Shown: positions 7,109 through 15,939 of the stretch, piece after piece
Layout: every line of letters begins with the position of its first letter
Numbering within the stretch: position 1 is the stretch's first letter
Assembly (NCBI GenBank): GCA_016932075.1
Contig: JAFGDP010000012.1
Location: 1-64,000 of the forward strand
DNA from: Chitinispirillaceae bacterium
Lineage (GTDB): Bacteria; Fibrobacterota; Chitinivibrionia; Chitinivibrionales; Chitinispirillaceae
DNA length: 64,000 nt
Direction: 5' to 3'
Made by a program: the position numbers and the translations under genes
The notes under the pieces: model-generated
Databases searched by the model: none
Told to the model about the DNA's origin: nothing
What the model saw: only the letters and a program-made list of their open reading frames with translations

Positions 7109-8251
7109 TCATCGCGCAACGGCGAGGAGGCGGTCCGCTACGGTCCGGGCCGTATGCTTCCAGGTGTGATTCTTTCTGACCATATCACTCGCTCTCAGTC
7201 CCCGCTTCTGTGCCTCATCGCGGTTCTTATAGACATACCGAAGCAGATTGCGAAGATCCTCGGTATCGGGCAGGAGCCAGAACGGGTTCCCGACCGTTTT
7301 CATGCCGCTCACCGACCAGGTCTGCAGCTTTTCAAGCGAGCATTTGATCAAATATCCGCTGTCTTCATTGACGAAATCACTGCACGCGCCCGCTCCCGTA
7401 ACGATGACCGGCAAACCGCACGCCATTGCCTCCGCCACGGGCAGCCCATACCCTTCGGAACGGTACGGATGCACGTAGCAGTCGCACGCGGTATACAGGC
7501 CCGGAAGCCCTGCAGGCGGAACGTCCTCGGTGTAATAAATAATCGACGCGATGTCGCTACGACCGGCGAGCGCTTCCACCTTCGCGGCAAGCTCTCTGGT
7601 GTAGGCGTTGGACCCCTTGATAACGAGGCATACCGGCTCCCGCGCCGTGAATTCGCTCAAATACGCATTGACCAGGATGTCGACGCCTTTACGCATTGTT
7701 ACTCCGCCGTTAAAGAAAAAACTGAACCGCTTACCGATCTTTTCACGCAGCCATGGCGCCTGCGGAGCGCCGGGACGGAACTCATCCGGATCTATGCCGA
7801 GGGGTATGACGTGGATGATATGCTCGTCGATCCCCGAAACGGCATAACACTCCTTGAGATACGTCGTATACACCCACACTTCTCTCACCGTTCGGGGGAT
7901 TTTTTCCACCCATTCGACCGGAAGGCACCCGTACTCCCACGGCTGAAACAGCACATACACTCCCGCCGGCACGGCGGTCAGATCCGGCGGCCAGCGGTGG
8001 CGCACGTGCACCACGGCATCACGGTGCGGACTGTTGACAAGCGATTGCAACGGACGGAATTTGGCCATTGTGCTTGGCGAAAACTGGTCAGACTCATACG
8101 CGACATGGCGCACATCGAACCGCGTATCCGCTGCAAGTTCGCGCAAAATTTCACGGTTCACCATACCAAGACTGTGGTGAACGAAAAGCGAACCTTCCCA
8201 GTTCACCTTGACAGACACATTCTGCTCCTGATCCTGATCGCCGATATACAT
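7109..8251 (-). CDS. Family 4 glycosyltransferase (GT-B)
   Basis: A 380-residue soluble glycosyltransferase. The N-terminal lobe has WEGSLFVHHSLGMVNREI, a common opening in GT4 enzymes acting on lipopolysaccharide or protein glycans. The C-terminal nucleotide-sugar lobe has FFFNGGVTMRKGVDILVNAY, then YVHPYRSEGYGLPVAEAMACGLPVIVTG, the E-x7-E type motif of the family. It uses a nucleotide-activated sugar; donor and acceptor cannot be told from sequence. The gene ends 2 bp from the radical SAM stop (convergent). The start ATG at 8251 has no good ribosome site. Confidence 0.88.
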   Translation of the reverse strand: MYIGDQDQEQNVSVKVNWEGSLFVHHSLGMVNREILRELAADTRFDVRHVAYESDQFSPSTMAKFRPLQSLVNSPHRDAVVHVRHRWPPDLTAVPAGVYVLFQPWEYGCLPVEWVEKIPRTVREVWVYTTYLKECYAVSGIDEHIIHVIPLGIDPDEFRPGAPQAPWLREKIGKRFSFFFNGGVTMRKGVDILVNAYLSEFTAREPVCLVIKGSNAYTRELAAKVEALAGRSDIASIIYYTEDVPPAGLPGLYTACDCYVHPYRSEGYGLPVAEAMACGLPVIVTGAGACSDFVNEDSGYLIKCSLEKLQTWSVSGMKTVGNPFWLLPDTEDLRNLLRYVYKNRDEAQKRGLRASDMVRKNHTWKHTARTVADRLLAVAR

Positions 8252-8291
8252 AACACCATGTTGCTTGTATGTTTTTTCAAATCATACAATG

Positions 8292-8307
8292 GAAAAACCG
8301 GTTTTTC
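8292..8307. other. Perfect 16-bp palindrome upstream of the GT4 gene
   Basis: GAAAAACC/GGTTTTTC is an exact dyad centred at 8299.5, about 40 bp upstream of the GT4 start. It could be an operator or a small terminator stem. Between here and 8437 I see no gene. Confidence 0.35.
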
Positions 8308-8437
8308 ACCTGTTTAATTTAATATTGCGCGTCAGTATACGGGTTTTCCTGCAAAAGAGATGCTGTCTGCTGTCATTTTATACCGCTGCACGGCCGTGAC
8401 GTGAGGCTGCACGGTTACGCTTTTTTCTTTTATACTG

Positions 8438-8590
8438 TCATGCCCTATCCATGCGTTTCGTGATCTTTTTAAATTGCACATGAGGAGTAACGCCAAGCCT
8501 TTTGCCGATCCTTCTTAGAAAGGAGAGACTAATGTTGCGGTAGGTCCCAGACTCAAGCCGTGCTATACTATTATATACCTTTGCCCGCAT
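8438..8590 (-). pseudogene. Remnant of a small XRE-type helix-turn-helix protein (50 codons)
   Basis: A 50-codon frame from ATG 8590 to TGA 8438 reads ...NSIARLESGTYRNISLSFL... followed by RRIGKRLGVTPHVQF. This matches the second half of an XRE/HigA-like DNA-binding domain: recognition helix with the xRLExG pattern, then the SLxxLxxIAKxLGV helix. The first two helices are missing, so it is a 5'-truncated remnant rather than a working repressor. It lies 18 nt downstream of the methyltransferase stop and in the same frame. No toxin partner is seen. The short size and lack of a ribosome site argue for decay. Confidence 0.5.
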
Positions 8591-8608
8591 CCGCGCGCAG
8601 CAGGTTTT

Positions 8609-9460
8609 TCATGCGTCCTGTCCCATTGCGGCTTTCTTACCTGCAAACAGAAGGCCGTAGCAGAATCTTTTATCGAGCATGCTTCGGCGATCAACGGTAT
8701 TTCCCGAAAGGTCAATGCTTGCGATACCGAGCGGCGCGCGCTTTGGATTGTGGCGTTTCCGCATGCCGGTGATTTTTCTGAACAGGCTTTTAACGTTTTC
8801 ACCGATCCAATAGCTGAGGTCGTCTTTTAAAGAACCGACTGATGCCAGCTCAAGAACCTCAACATTGGCACGCCGGGCATAGCGTCGCAATTCGCCGGCA
8901 GCGTACGGCTCCTCGCGAAAATCGTCATGGGTCATTCCGAGCATAATGCGCAACCCGAATCCGATCCGGTAAAAGATGCCATACCGGTTGGGCACCACAA
9001 AAAAAAGCATGCCGCCCGGGCGCACAAGCCGTGCATTCGCCTCGAATGCCGCGTATCGGTCCTCGCCGCTGAAATGCTCGAGCGTACCGAACGAACAGGC
9101 CAAGTCAAAGCGTTCCTCCATTTTGTTTGAAAGACGCAGCATATCAGCCACGATACAATGCGGATGCAGGCCCAGGGCACGATGCGTTTTTTTTGCGACA
9201 GCAAGACCGGACATGCTGTAATCAAGCAGCGTAACCCTTGCACCCGCAAGCCCCAGAAGCATGCTCATCTTTCCAAGTCCGCAGCCTACTTCTATGCTAT
9301 GAAAGACGTCAGGAAGATTGCATGTACGTTTCCAGTACATGAACCTGCTCCAGATAATACCTTGACTATTAGAGAACAACCAGGAAATAATTTCGTCTCG
9401 TGAAGGTAATTCCTGCTGCCAGAGTTTGGCCATTCTTCTATTCGTATCGGAGTTTTTCAT
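8609..9460 (-). CDS. Class I SAM-dependent methyltransferase
   Basis: A 283-residue protein with a Rossmann-fold methyltransferase core: motif I IEVGCGLGKMSMLLGLAGA (about residue 55-75), the acidic end of strand 2 (LLDYS), FDLACSFGTLEHF and RLVRPGGMLFFVVPN. The N-terminal MAKLWQQELPSRDEIISWLFSN helix and the lack of membrane segments suit a methylase of a glycan or small molecule. It belongs to the Methyltransf_11/25 type; the substrate is unknown. The location, same strand as GT4 and close to the flagellin-modification genes, suggests sugar methylation. The region to the SagB-type gene (9461-9603) holds no gene. Confidence 0.85.
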   Translation of the reverse strand: MKNSDTNRRMAKLWQQELPSRDEIISWLFSNSQGIIWSRFMYWKRTCNLPDVFHSIEVGCGLGKMSMLLGLAGARVTLLDYSMSGLAVAKKTHRALGLHPHCIVADMLRLSNKMEERFDLACSFGTLEHFSGEDRYAAFEANARLVRPGGMLFFVVPNRYGIFYRIGFGLRIMLGMTHDDFREEPYAAGELRRYARRANVEVLELASVGSLKDDLSYWIGENVKSLFRKITGMRKRHNPKRAPLGIASIDLSGNTVDRRSMLDKRFCYGLLFAGKKAAMGQDA

Positions 9461-9603
9461 CGATGCAAAAAAAACTGATGCATGGTACTTCTTGAGCAGT
9501 ACATTCTGGTACGGTTGCGTAAATATACCACGGTGTACACCCGTGCGGTGTTATTTCAATCTCGCATGAATTACCTGCTGCGCGGATTGCAGGCACCCGC
9601 ATT

Positions 9604-10305
9604 CTATTTCTTCGGTCTCCCCACAGCAATAATATACAGCGGCACTTCATTTTTCCCGCACCCGAGCACCTCCATGACGCTGGAATCCTCAAACGCGCCG
9701 ACCGGCACTGATCCAAGACCGAGCGCAACGGCCTGAAGGTGAATGTTTTGGGCTGCGTGGCCGGCTTCCATGTGTGCGTACATTACTCCCCGCTGACCGT
9801 AACGGCCCGTGGTGCGCTCCATGATTGCGGTAAAAATAATTGAGCAGGGAGCCTGTTCAACGCAGGACTGGCCGAGCGCGGCGCGTGCCAGCGCCTTTCG
9901 ATGGTCGCCCTGCTTCAATTTCCTCAGTTCATGGCCTTCGGGGGAATACGTGAAAAGCGCTTCCGGAGTCATGCAGTAGGTTTCAAGCGGATAGGTGGCG
10001 CCTGCCGAGGGCGCGGCACGAAATCCGCGCTGCTTGTCGGTCACGCCCTGGGCGGCAAAAAGGAGCTGTCCGATCTCCTGCTTTGTCAAAGCTTGCCCGT
10101 CATACGACCTGATGGAACGTCGTGCATTCAAAGCGGCTTCTAAAGTCATCGTACCGCCTTTTTTGGGTTTGTGCAGGGTGATTGTGTTGTTCTTTTCTGC
10201 CGCTTGTTTTGTTTTCTGGCAAAAACCTTTCTGGAAATTCAAAAATAGTATGATCAGGAAGCAGGAATACAGTAATAAAAGAGTAATACGTTTTATAGTC
10301 GCCAT
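9604..10305 (-). CDS. SagB-type nitroreductase-family oxidoreductase with N-terminal membrane anchor
   Basis: FMN-dependent nitroreductase-fold protein of 233 residues. After an N-terminal hydrophobic segment (IKRITLLLLYSCFLIILFLNF) comes the fold: LEAALNARRSIRSYDGQALT (FMN-binding Arg pair), LLFAAQGVT, RAAPSAGATYPLETY, the typical SagB/ThcOx signature, and a HMEAGHAAQNIHLQAVALGLGSVPVGAF helix. SagB relatives oxidise azolines in ribosomal peptides, but many stand-alone members like this one have no precursor nearby. I start at 10305, where GGGGAG sits at proper spacing, rather than 18 nt upstream. The signal or anchor sequence implies action outside the cytoplasm, which is unusual for the family. 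Upstream (10306-10587) is AT-rich and gene-free. Confidence 0.82.
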   Translation of the reverse strand: MATIKRITLLLLYSCFLIILFLNFQKGFCQKTKQAAEKNNTITLHKPKKGGTMTLEAALNARRSIRSYDGQALTKQEIGQLLFAAQGVTDKQRGFRAAPSAGATYPLETYCMTPEALFTYSPEGHELRKLKQGDHRKALARAALGQSCVEQAPCSIIFTAIMERTTGRYGQRGVMYAHMEAGHAAQNIHLQAVALGLGSVPVGAFEDSSVMEVLGCGKNEVPLYIIAVGRPKK

Positions 10306-10587
10306 AGTATCTACTCCCCGCAATGAAGCACCTATTTCACTTATTTTTTTAAGCAGAGCGTTTTTCCAAGTATAAATAATTTTGGTTAAGTATTAAAAAA
10401 AGTATTATTATATATTAAACAAAAGCAGTTTTGTTAAGTTTCTTCTTTTTGATAACTAGTTATTTTATCTCGACAGCAAACTCTTCCGCACTTCCAAATG
10501 CGGCAGACGGTAAATAAAAAACTTTAATCGTTTAATTAATCAAATTTTTGCCCTTTTTCAACTCTTTTCATCCTGGGGAGGTCCCAA

Positions 10588-13500
10588 ATGAATAAAGCTT
10601 TGCCTGCATCCCTGAAAAGAGGCATTGCGTTATTGGCAATACCCTGTTTTCTTTTTCTGCTCATTCCGGCAGCATCGCACGCGGTCATGAAACCGGCTGC
10701 TGCGCTGCTCAATGATCTTGGCCAGAAGCCGATCCTGGTGCAGTCGTCCCTTCCGCAGACCAATCTGATCAGACTCGAGTATCAGGTGCCTGCCCCCCTG
10801 TTCCAACAGATGAACCACCAGTTCATGAAAAACAAGGCGCTCCAGCGCTGCTTTCTCGGAAACGCGATTTTCTACGGAAAGCCGGGCCAGCCCGAGCTGC
10901 CGCTCGTGTATTCGAGAGTCATCCTGCCTGCCGGCCATACCGTGGAAAGCATTTCGTTTATACCGAAAAAGGAGATCACCCTGCCCGGCGCTTACACGCT
11001 ATCGTATGCCGAGATCCCTCATCCGCTGTCCGCTACCACCATCACCTGGGCAAAGCCGGACATGGCAATTTATGATTCTGATAACGGGTATCCGGGTAAA
11101 CGGTATGATCTCACCTCGATCCAGTACCGGTGCGGCGCGCCGATCGCTGAAATCGACATCTATCCCATGACCTATTACCCGAAAAGCGGCACAATCAAAT
11201 ATTGCCGCGAATTTGCCCTGGAGGTAAAAACAAAGCCGGACCCTACCGGCGGCAGTGATCTTGCTCCACGGGTTGAACGGTTTTTCGACGGCTACCTCAT
11301 GACCGAAGAAAACCCTGAAATGCTTGCCATCTATCCGAAGCCGCTGCGAAAAAACGCCTCTTCGGACAACTATGAATGGATCGTCATCAGCGAGGATACG
11401 GTGCTCTCGGCCACGACAACGCCCAACCTGCAGACCCTGATCGAGTTCCGCCAGTCCAAGGGATTCACGGCGCGGGGCGTTCCCATGAGCGAGGTCCGGC
11501 AGCAGAGTGGATCGGCCAACAGCGACAAGCTGAGGAATTTCATCAAATACGCGTATGAAAACTGGAATACGAAATGGGTGCTCCTTGCCGGGGACATAAA
11601 TATTATTCCCTTGCGCACGGTTCAGGCCTCCAACGGCAGCGAAACTGACAATCTCCCCACTGATATGCCGTATCAATGCCTTGACGGCACCACCTGGAAC
11701 AACGACTATGCCGCCGAAGTCTTTATCGGCCGGTTTTCCGGTCAGACACGCGCCGAGATCGCCAACCAGATTTTCAAGACCATTGAATACGAATCCGGGG
11801 CCGCGAGCGAGAGTTATTACACCAACGGCCTGAGCCTGGGTGAAAAACTCGATAACACGACTTACGGAACCAGCTGCATGAACCAACTTGAGGAGCTCTT
11901 TCCCAGCGAATGGGATTTTGACAGCCTCTACGACTCCCCTACCTACACCTGGAACTCATCCGCCCTGTTAACTAAAATCAACTCGGACCAGTTCAGCATC
12001 ATCAACCATCTCGGCCACAGCAATGCCACCTACGGCATGAAGCTGCGCAACGGCAACGAATCGCAGTTTAACAATGAAAAGTTCATTTTTGTAAAATCAC
12101 AGGGCTGCATTCCGGGCGCGTTCGACCGTGACTGCTTTGCCGAACGCATCACGACCCAGACCCGTACCGGGTTCTTCGGCGCGGTCATGAACTCACGGTA
12201 CGGCTGGTACTCGCCGAGAAATCCGACCAGCGGCTCCAGCCACATCGTACACCGCTCGTTTTGGCAGGCGTGCTGGAACGAGGACATGAGCTATTTCGGC
12301 GAATTCAACGAGTATTCGCACCGGATCAATACGCGGTACCGCTGGGACATCCTGGAATCCAACCTGTTCGGCGATCCGGCCGTGCTGTTCAAAGGCAAGG
12401 AGGCTGAACCGTTCATACAGGTGGTGAGCCCGAACGGCGGCGAAGAGTGGGAAGCGGGCAGGACATTCCCCGTCAGGTGGGACGCGAACGTCGAAGGCAA
12501 CCTGAAAATCGAGCTGATCAAGGGGACCGCTGTAAACCAGACGCTCACCACCTCTACACCGAACACCGGATCATGGAACTGGGCGATTCCCGAATCCTTT
12601 ACCCAGGGAAGCGACTATAAAATACGGATCACGAGCGTCCAGACCACCTCCCTGCGCGACGAAAGCAATGCAACATTCACCATCGGACCGCGCTCCGAGC
12701 TCAGCGTTGTCGCGCCTAACGGCGGCGAGAACTTTGAAAAGGGCACGGTGTGCGAGATCACCTGGACCGACAACCTGAGCGGAAACGTTAGTATCATCCT
12801 GTACCGCGATTCATCCATCATCCTCGATATCGTGGAGAATACCGCAAGCGACGGTTCCTACAACTGGACCATTCCTTCCACGGTGCAGAGCGGTTCCAAT
12901 TACTGGGTCCGCGTCGTGAGCGTTGACAAGGAGTGGCTGTGGGACGAAAACGACGGCGCCTTCAGCATAAGAAATCCTGCAGTGGCTATCCCATATACCC
13001 AAACCTTTGAGTCATTCGATGTCGGCACGGTTCCTCTGATCCAGTACTGGGAACAGCTTGACGACGACGACCTTGACTGGACCATTATCCAAGGACCGAC
13101 CCCTTCGCGTAACGGCTCGTCGCCCAATGTGACCGGCCCGATGGCCGACCATACCAGCGGTAATGCCACAGGGAAGTATATATACGTTGAAGCATCCAGC
13201 AACAATTCTCCGGACAAGGAAGCGCAGATGGTGACCCCGCTCTTTTCGCTGGTAGGCGTGGTATCGGCCCAGATGGGCTTTTTCTATCACATGTATTCGG
13301 ACAGCAACCATATGGGTGATCTCTACGTGGATGCCCGAATTGAAGGAAGCGCGACCTGGACCGAAGGCATCATCCATATCTCCGGCGACCAGGGCGACCA
13401 GTGGAAGCAGCAGGTGTTCGACCTGAACGCTTACGTTGGCCAGCTCGTGCAGTTCAGGTTCAGGGGAATCACCGGCGAGAGCTGGGCAAGCGACATCTGC

Positions 13501-13818
13501 ATCGACGATTTTTCGATCACCGGCGGAACCGGTAACCCGGTTCGCAGAGCGGCCCTGCCCGCGACATTCGGTCTGTCGTTTAGCGGATCACTGCTGACCT
13601 ACCTGATCCCCGCGACGGTACCGGCAAAGGTCCCGGTCACGATCGCGCTCTACAACCTGCAGGGGAAACAGGTGCAGACCCTGGTGAACGGCGCCATGAA
13701 TCCGGGCAGGTACACGATCGACCTCGCCGCTTCACAGAGCAGGACCGCGAAGGGGCTGTACATCTGCGCAATGAAGGCCGGTGATTTCAGCGCCGTGGAA
13801 CGGGTGACGGTCAGGTAG
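10588..13818 (+). CDS. Secreted gingipain-type cysteine protease (peptidase C25) with KNH-like repeats, MAM-like domain and C-terminal sorting module
   Basis: A 1076-residue secreted protein. Order: signal peptide (about 1-32), C25 propeptide-like region, catalytic domain (about 265-600), two repeats opening VVSPNGGEEWEAG and VVAPNGGENFEKG (KNH/Ser-Thr-rich type), a MAM/jelly-roll-like domain (about 800-990) and a C-terminal beta module with IALYNLQGKQVQTLVNG. In C25 proteases the dyad is His-Cys; here HLGH477 and QGC507IPGAF align with it. The end module matches type IX secretion or FISUMP-type anchors. The ribosome site GGGGAGG is strong. It is transcribed alone and closes with an intrinsic terminator. 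Confidence 0.9.
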   Translation: MNKALPASLKRGIALLAIPCFLFLLIPAASHAVMKPAAALLNDLGQKPILVQSSLPQTNLIRLEYQVPAPLFQQMNHQFMKNKALQRCFLGNAIFYGKPGQPELPLVYSRVILPAGHTVESISFIPKKEITLPGAYTLSYAEIPHPLSATTITWAKPDMAIYDSDNGYPGKRYDLTSIQYRCGAPIAEIDIYPMTYYPKSGTIKYCREFALEVKTKPDPTGGSDLAPRVERFFDGYLMTEENPEMLAIYPKPLRKNASSDNYEWIVISEDTVLSATTTPNLQTLIEFRQSKGFTARGVPMSEVRQQSGSANSDKLRNFIKYAYENWNTKWVLLAGDINIIPLRTVQASNGSETDNLPTDMPYQCLDGTTWNNDYAAEVFIGRFSGQTRAEIANQIFKTIEYESGAASESYYTNGLSLGEKLDNTTYGTSCMNQLEELFPSEWDFDSLYDSPTYTWNSSALLTKINSDQFSIINHLGHSNATYGMKLRNGNESQFNNEKFIFVKSQGCIPGAFDRDCFAERITTQTRTGFFGAVMNSRYGWYSPRNPTSGSSHIVHRSFWQACWNEDMSYFGEFNEYSHRINTRYRWDILESNLFGDPAVLFKGKEAEPFIQVVSPNGGEEWEAGRTFPVRWDANVEGNLKIELIKGTAVNQTLTTSTPNTGSWNWAIPESFTQGSDYKIRITSVQTTSLRDESNATFTIGPRSELSVVAPNGGENFEKGTVCEITWTDNLSGNVSIILYRDSSIILDIVENTASDGSYNWTIPSTVQSGSNYWVRVVSVDKEWLWDENDGAFSIRNPAVAIPYTQTFESFDVGTVPLIQYWEQLDDDDLDWTIIQGPTPSRNGSSPNVTGPMADHTSGNATGKYIYVEASSNNSPDKEAQMVTPLFSLVGVVSAQMGFFYHMYSDSNHMGDLYVDARIEGSATWTEGIIHISGDQGDQWKQQVFDLNAYVGQLVQFRFRGITGESWASDICIDDFSITGGTGNPVRRAALPATFGLSFSGSLLTYLIPATVPAKVPVTIALYNLQGKQVQTLVNGAMNPGRYTIDLAASQSRTAKGLYICAMKAGDFSAVERVTVR

Positions 13819-13842
13819 CCGGAACTATGTTGATACTGTAAT

Positions 13843-13874
13843 AAAGAAGCCCGCGTTGTTAGGCGGGCTTCTTT
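13843..13874. terminator. Bidirectional intrinsic terminator
   Basis: AAAGAAGCCCGC (13843-13854) pairs perfectly with GCGGGCTTCTTT (13863-13874), a 12-bp stem with an 8-nt loop and T/A-rich flanks on both sides. It separates the convergent C25 protease and the lipoprotein gene. Confidence 0.92.
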
Positions 13875-13894
13875 ATTTCGAAATGAAAAACGGA

Positions 13895-14557
13895 TCACTT
13901 CCAGTGCGACCGGAAATCGTCGGTCACCACCCCCACGAGCTCGTTGACCAGGCTGCCGTACGCCTTTTCCGGATCGCGGGCGTCAAAGCGGGTGTCACCT
14001 TTTGCCAGGCTCACCGAAGCGACATCTTCCCTGCCCTGTGAGGAATTCGACCATACGGTCGCTCCGGCCTGCGTTTCAACAAGTCGCGCATTCAGTTTTG
14101 CCTCAACAAAAGCGGAAACAGTCATCTGTTTGATGAGCGAGCCTATGCTTACCGAGGGCTTGACCTTCTCGACCGTCAACCTGCCGATAACAACAGCGCC
14201 GATCCCGTATTTCGCGCCGAGTAGTTTGATCGCCTCGATATCCAGCTCGCTGCAGCCGATGGATCCGAGCACGTGGGACATGGTCCCGAGCTCGATCACC
14301 GGTGTGCCCGGCTGCGCTTCCAGTACCGACCGCAGCAGTTTCTGCGAAGTATAGTCGGCAAGGGTGCCTTTGGCGTTCGATTCCAGTTGTATCATGCCAA
14401 GGGTGGCGTATGGCTTGAGATCGATGCGGGGAGGAATGAGGACCCTGGGACTGCAGAAGAGGGAAAACAGAACCATGATCAATATCAAGTTTGCCGGAAA
14501 CGTTCCATACCTATTCTCTTTAACGTTTTGAGCGCTTATACTATGATTCATCGTCAT
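13895..14557 (-). CDS. Putative CsgG/LpoB-like envelope lipoprotein
   Basis: A 220-residue protein with a long N-terminus, a hydrophobic segment (NLILIMVLFSLFC) and a Cys at its end that may be lipidated, although the -1 residue Phe is atypical. The body has the alternating alpha/beta pattern of CsgG/LpoB-type proteins: LADYTSQKLLRSVLEAQPG, VIELGTMSHVLGSIGC, KLLGAKYGIGAVVIGRL, then FVEAKLNARLVETQAGATVWSN. These usually sit in the periplasm or outer membrane and assist secretion or cell-wall synthases. The start codon overlaps the GT87 stop by 4 nt (ATGA), so the two are translationally coupled. Family assignment is by pattern only. Confidence 0.55.
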   Translation of the reverse strand: MTMNHSISAQNVKENRYGTFPANLILIMVLFSLFCSPRVLIPPRIDLKPYATLGMIQLESNAKGTLADYTSQKLLRSVLEAQPGTPVIELGTMSHVLGSIGCSELDIEAIKLLGAKYGIGAVVIGRLTVEKVKPSVSIGSLIKQMTVSAFVEAKLNARLVETQAGATVWSNSSQGREDVASVSLAKGDTRFDARDPEKAYGSLVNELVGVVTDDFRSHWK

Positions 14558-15822
14558 TTCTCCTCGAGTACTATCGTACCAGATTTTTCTTCAGGAATCC
14601 CTCCTTTAACGGCCAAATAGATCATACCTGCCATTAAGACGATTCCCCCGATAGTATAGTTAGAAAGAACGCAATTTGCGAAAGCCCTAAACGGCCGGAA
14701 AGCCGATCCTACCACCTGCAATACTGAAATAAAAACGAAAGAAGTCCACAGCAGAAAAGTAATTACAGGACTTTTATATGTTAAAACAACGTTCCAAAGG
14801 ACGAATACTACGGGAAACGTCATCACCCAATAATGCTTCCAGGCTATCGGTGAAAACAGGATCATAACCAACGAAATAAATGCCCCTTCAAATCCGATGT
14901 CCCGATATCTGCGCCGGATAATGATACTATAAAAAATGCTCATCGCTGCCACAAAGAGGCCTCGATAGAGCCATGTGGTTACCACACTGCCGATGGTATC
15001 GACAGGTGGATGATGAACTTTTCCGAAAAGCATGGTAGATACATCCGACGTGATCCATCTGCCCAGCATGGCATACACCGATTGTGCCGCCCCGGTAAGC
15101 GGGTAGCCGCCATGGAGCGAAATAGCAAGCCATCCCTTTATATTAACGATATAGTCGGGAAGCCCATACCATACAATCGGTAATAACGTAAGGATACCGG
15201 CGGTCGCCACCATCATTCCCGATGCTTTTATTTTACCGCGCGCCAATAAAAAAATCAGAAAAATCAGAGGATACGCCTTGATTGCCGTTGCACAGCCAAA
15301 CCAAAAGCCAGAAAGAACATCCCTGTTTTTCGCCGCATGATAAACACCGATCGAAATCAGAAATAATTGGATTATATTCACCTGCAGTTCACAGGCGTTA
15401 TCAAGGAGCGGACTCGTGACGAATAGAATCGGTAAAAAAATGAATAATGAAAAAAGCGATAACGGCTTCCGGTAATCGAACCAATCGAACGGTTTTTTAT
15501 TAATTAGACGGCACCAGAGTCCGACCGACAGGAAAAATAAATGGCAGTTCAGGATATACCAGAGAACCTGTGTACCATGAATATTCACCTTTGCCATATA
15601 CGCCCACGGTATCATAAAAACCATAAAAAAGGGGGGCCATGTTACGCATGATCCGACCTTGCTTCCTTCGTAGAGATAGGTTTTTTGAATCAACCGATTA
15701 GTGCCATCAATAAAGGCTCTGAAATCTCTTCCGCGGGATGGATGGGTCGATGCGGCAATGAATAGATTGGGAATGAAAAGCGCGACAAGAAATAGGAGCA
15801 TGAACATCTGCTTTTTGGTCAT
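14554..15822 (-). CDS. GT87/DUF2029-family polyprenol-sugar glycosyltransferase
   Basis: A 422-residue integral membrane protein with about ten hydrophobic segments. An acidic residue after the first one (SRGRDFRAFIDGTNRL) and the WPPFFMVFMIPWAYM and GCATAIKAYPLIFLIFLLARGK segments are typical of GT-C enzymes such as alpha-mannosyltransferases of mycobacterial lipoglycans. These use polyprenyl-phosphate sugars on the outer face of the inner membrane. AAAGGTGG lies upstream of the ATG. It forms a two-gene operon with the downstream lipoprotein. Donor and acceptor are unknown. Confidence 0.8.
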   Translation of the reverse strand: MTKKQMFMLLFLVALFIPNLFIAASTHPSRGRDFRAFIDGTNRLIQKTYLYEGSKVGSCVTWPPFFMVFMIPWAYMAKVNIHGTQVLWYILNCHLFFLSVGLWCRLINKKPFDWFDYRKPLSLFSLFIFLPILFVTSPLLDNACELQVNIIQLFLISIGVYHAAKNRDVLSGFWFGCATAIKAYPLIFLIFLLARGKIKASGMMVATAGILTLLPIVWYGLPDYIVNIKGWLAISLHGGYPLTGAAQSVYAMLGRWITSDVSTMLFGKVHHPPVDTIGSVVTTWLYRGLFVAAMSIFYSIIIRRRYRDIGFEGAFISLVMILFSPIAWKHYWVMTFPVVFVLWNVVLTYKSPVITFLLWTSFVFISVLQVVGSAFRPFRAFANCVLSNYTIGGIVLMAGMIYLAVKGGIPEEKSGTIVLEEK

Positions 15823-15939
15823 AGCGCCACCTTTAAATGCAATAAAATTGTATTGCAGTAGTGCAGTTGTATACCATTGGAAAAATAAAAAATGTGGGTA
15901 ATAAACTTATAAATAAATCAGTGTATTATCAATTATCCC

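Noticed and set aside
7154..8317. A 387-codon plus-strand frame opposite the GT4 gene
   Set aside because: The minus-strand product is a clear GT4 transferase; the plus frame is His- and Arg-rich shadow sequence.
8438..8611. Reading through the TGA between the methyltransferase and the helix-turn-helix remnant as a recoded fusion
   Set aside because: No SECIS-like or readthrough signal is seen, and sharing one frame has a one-in-three chance.
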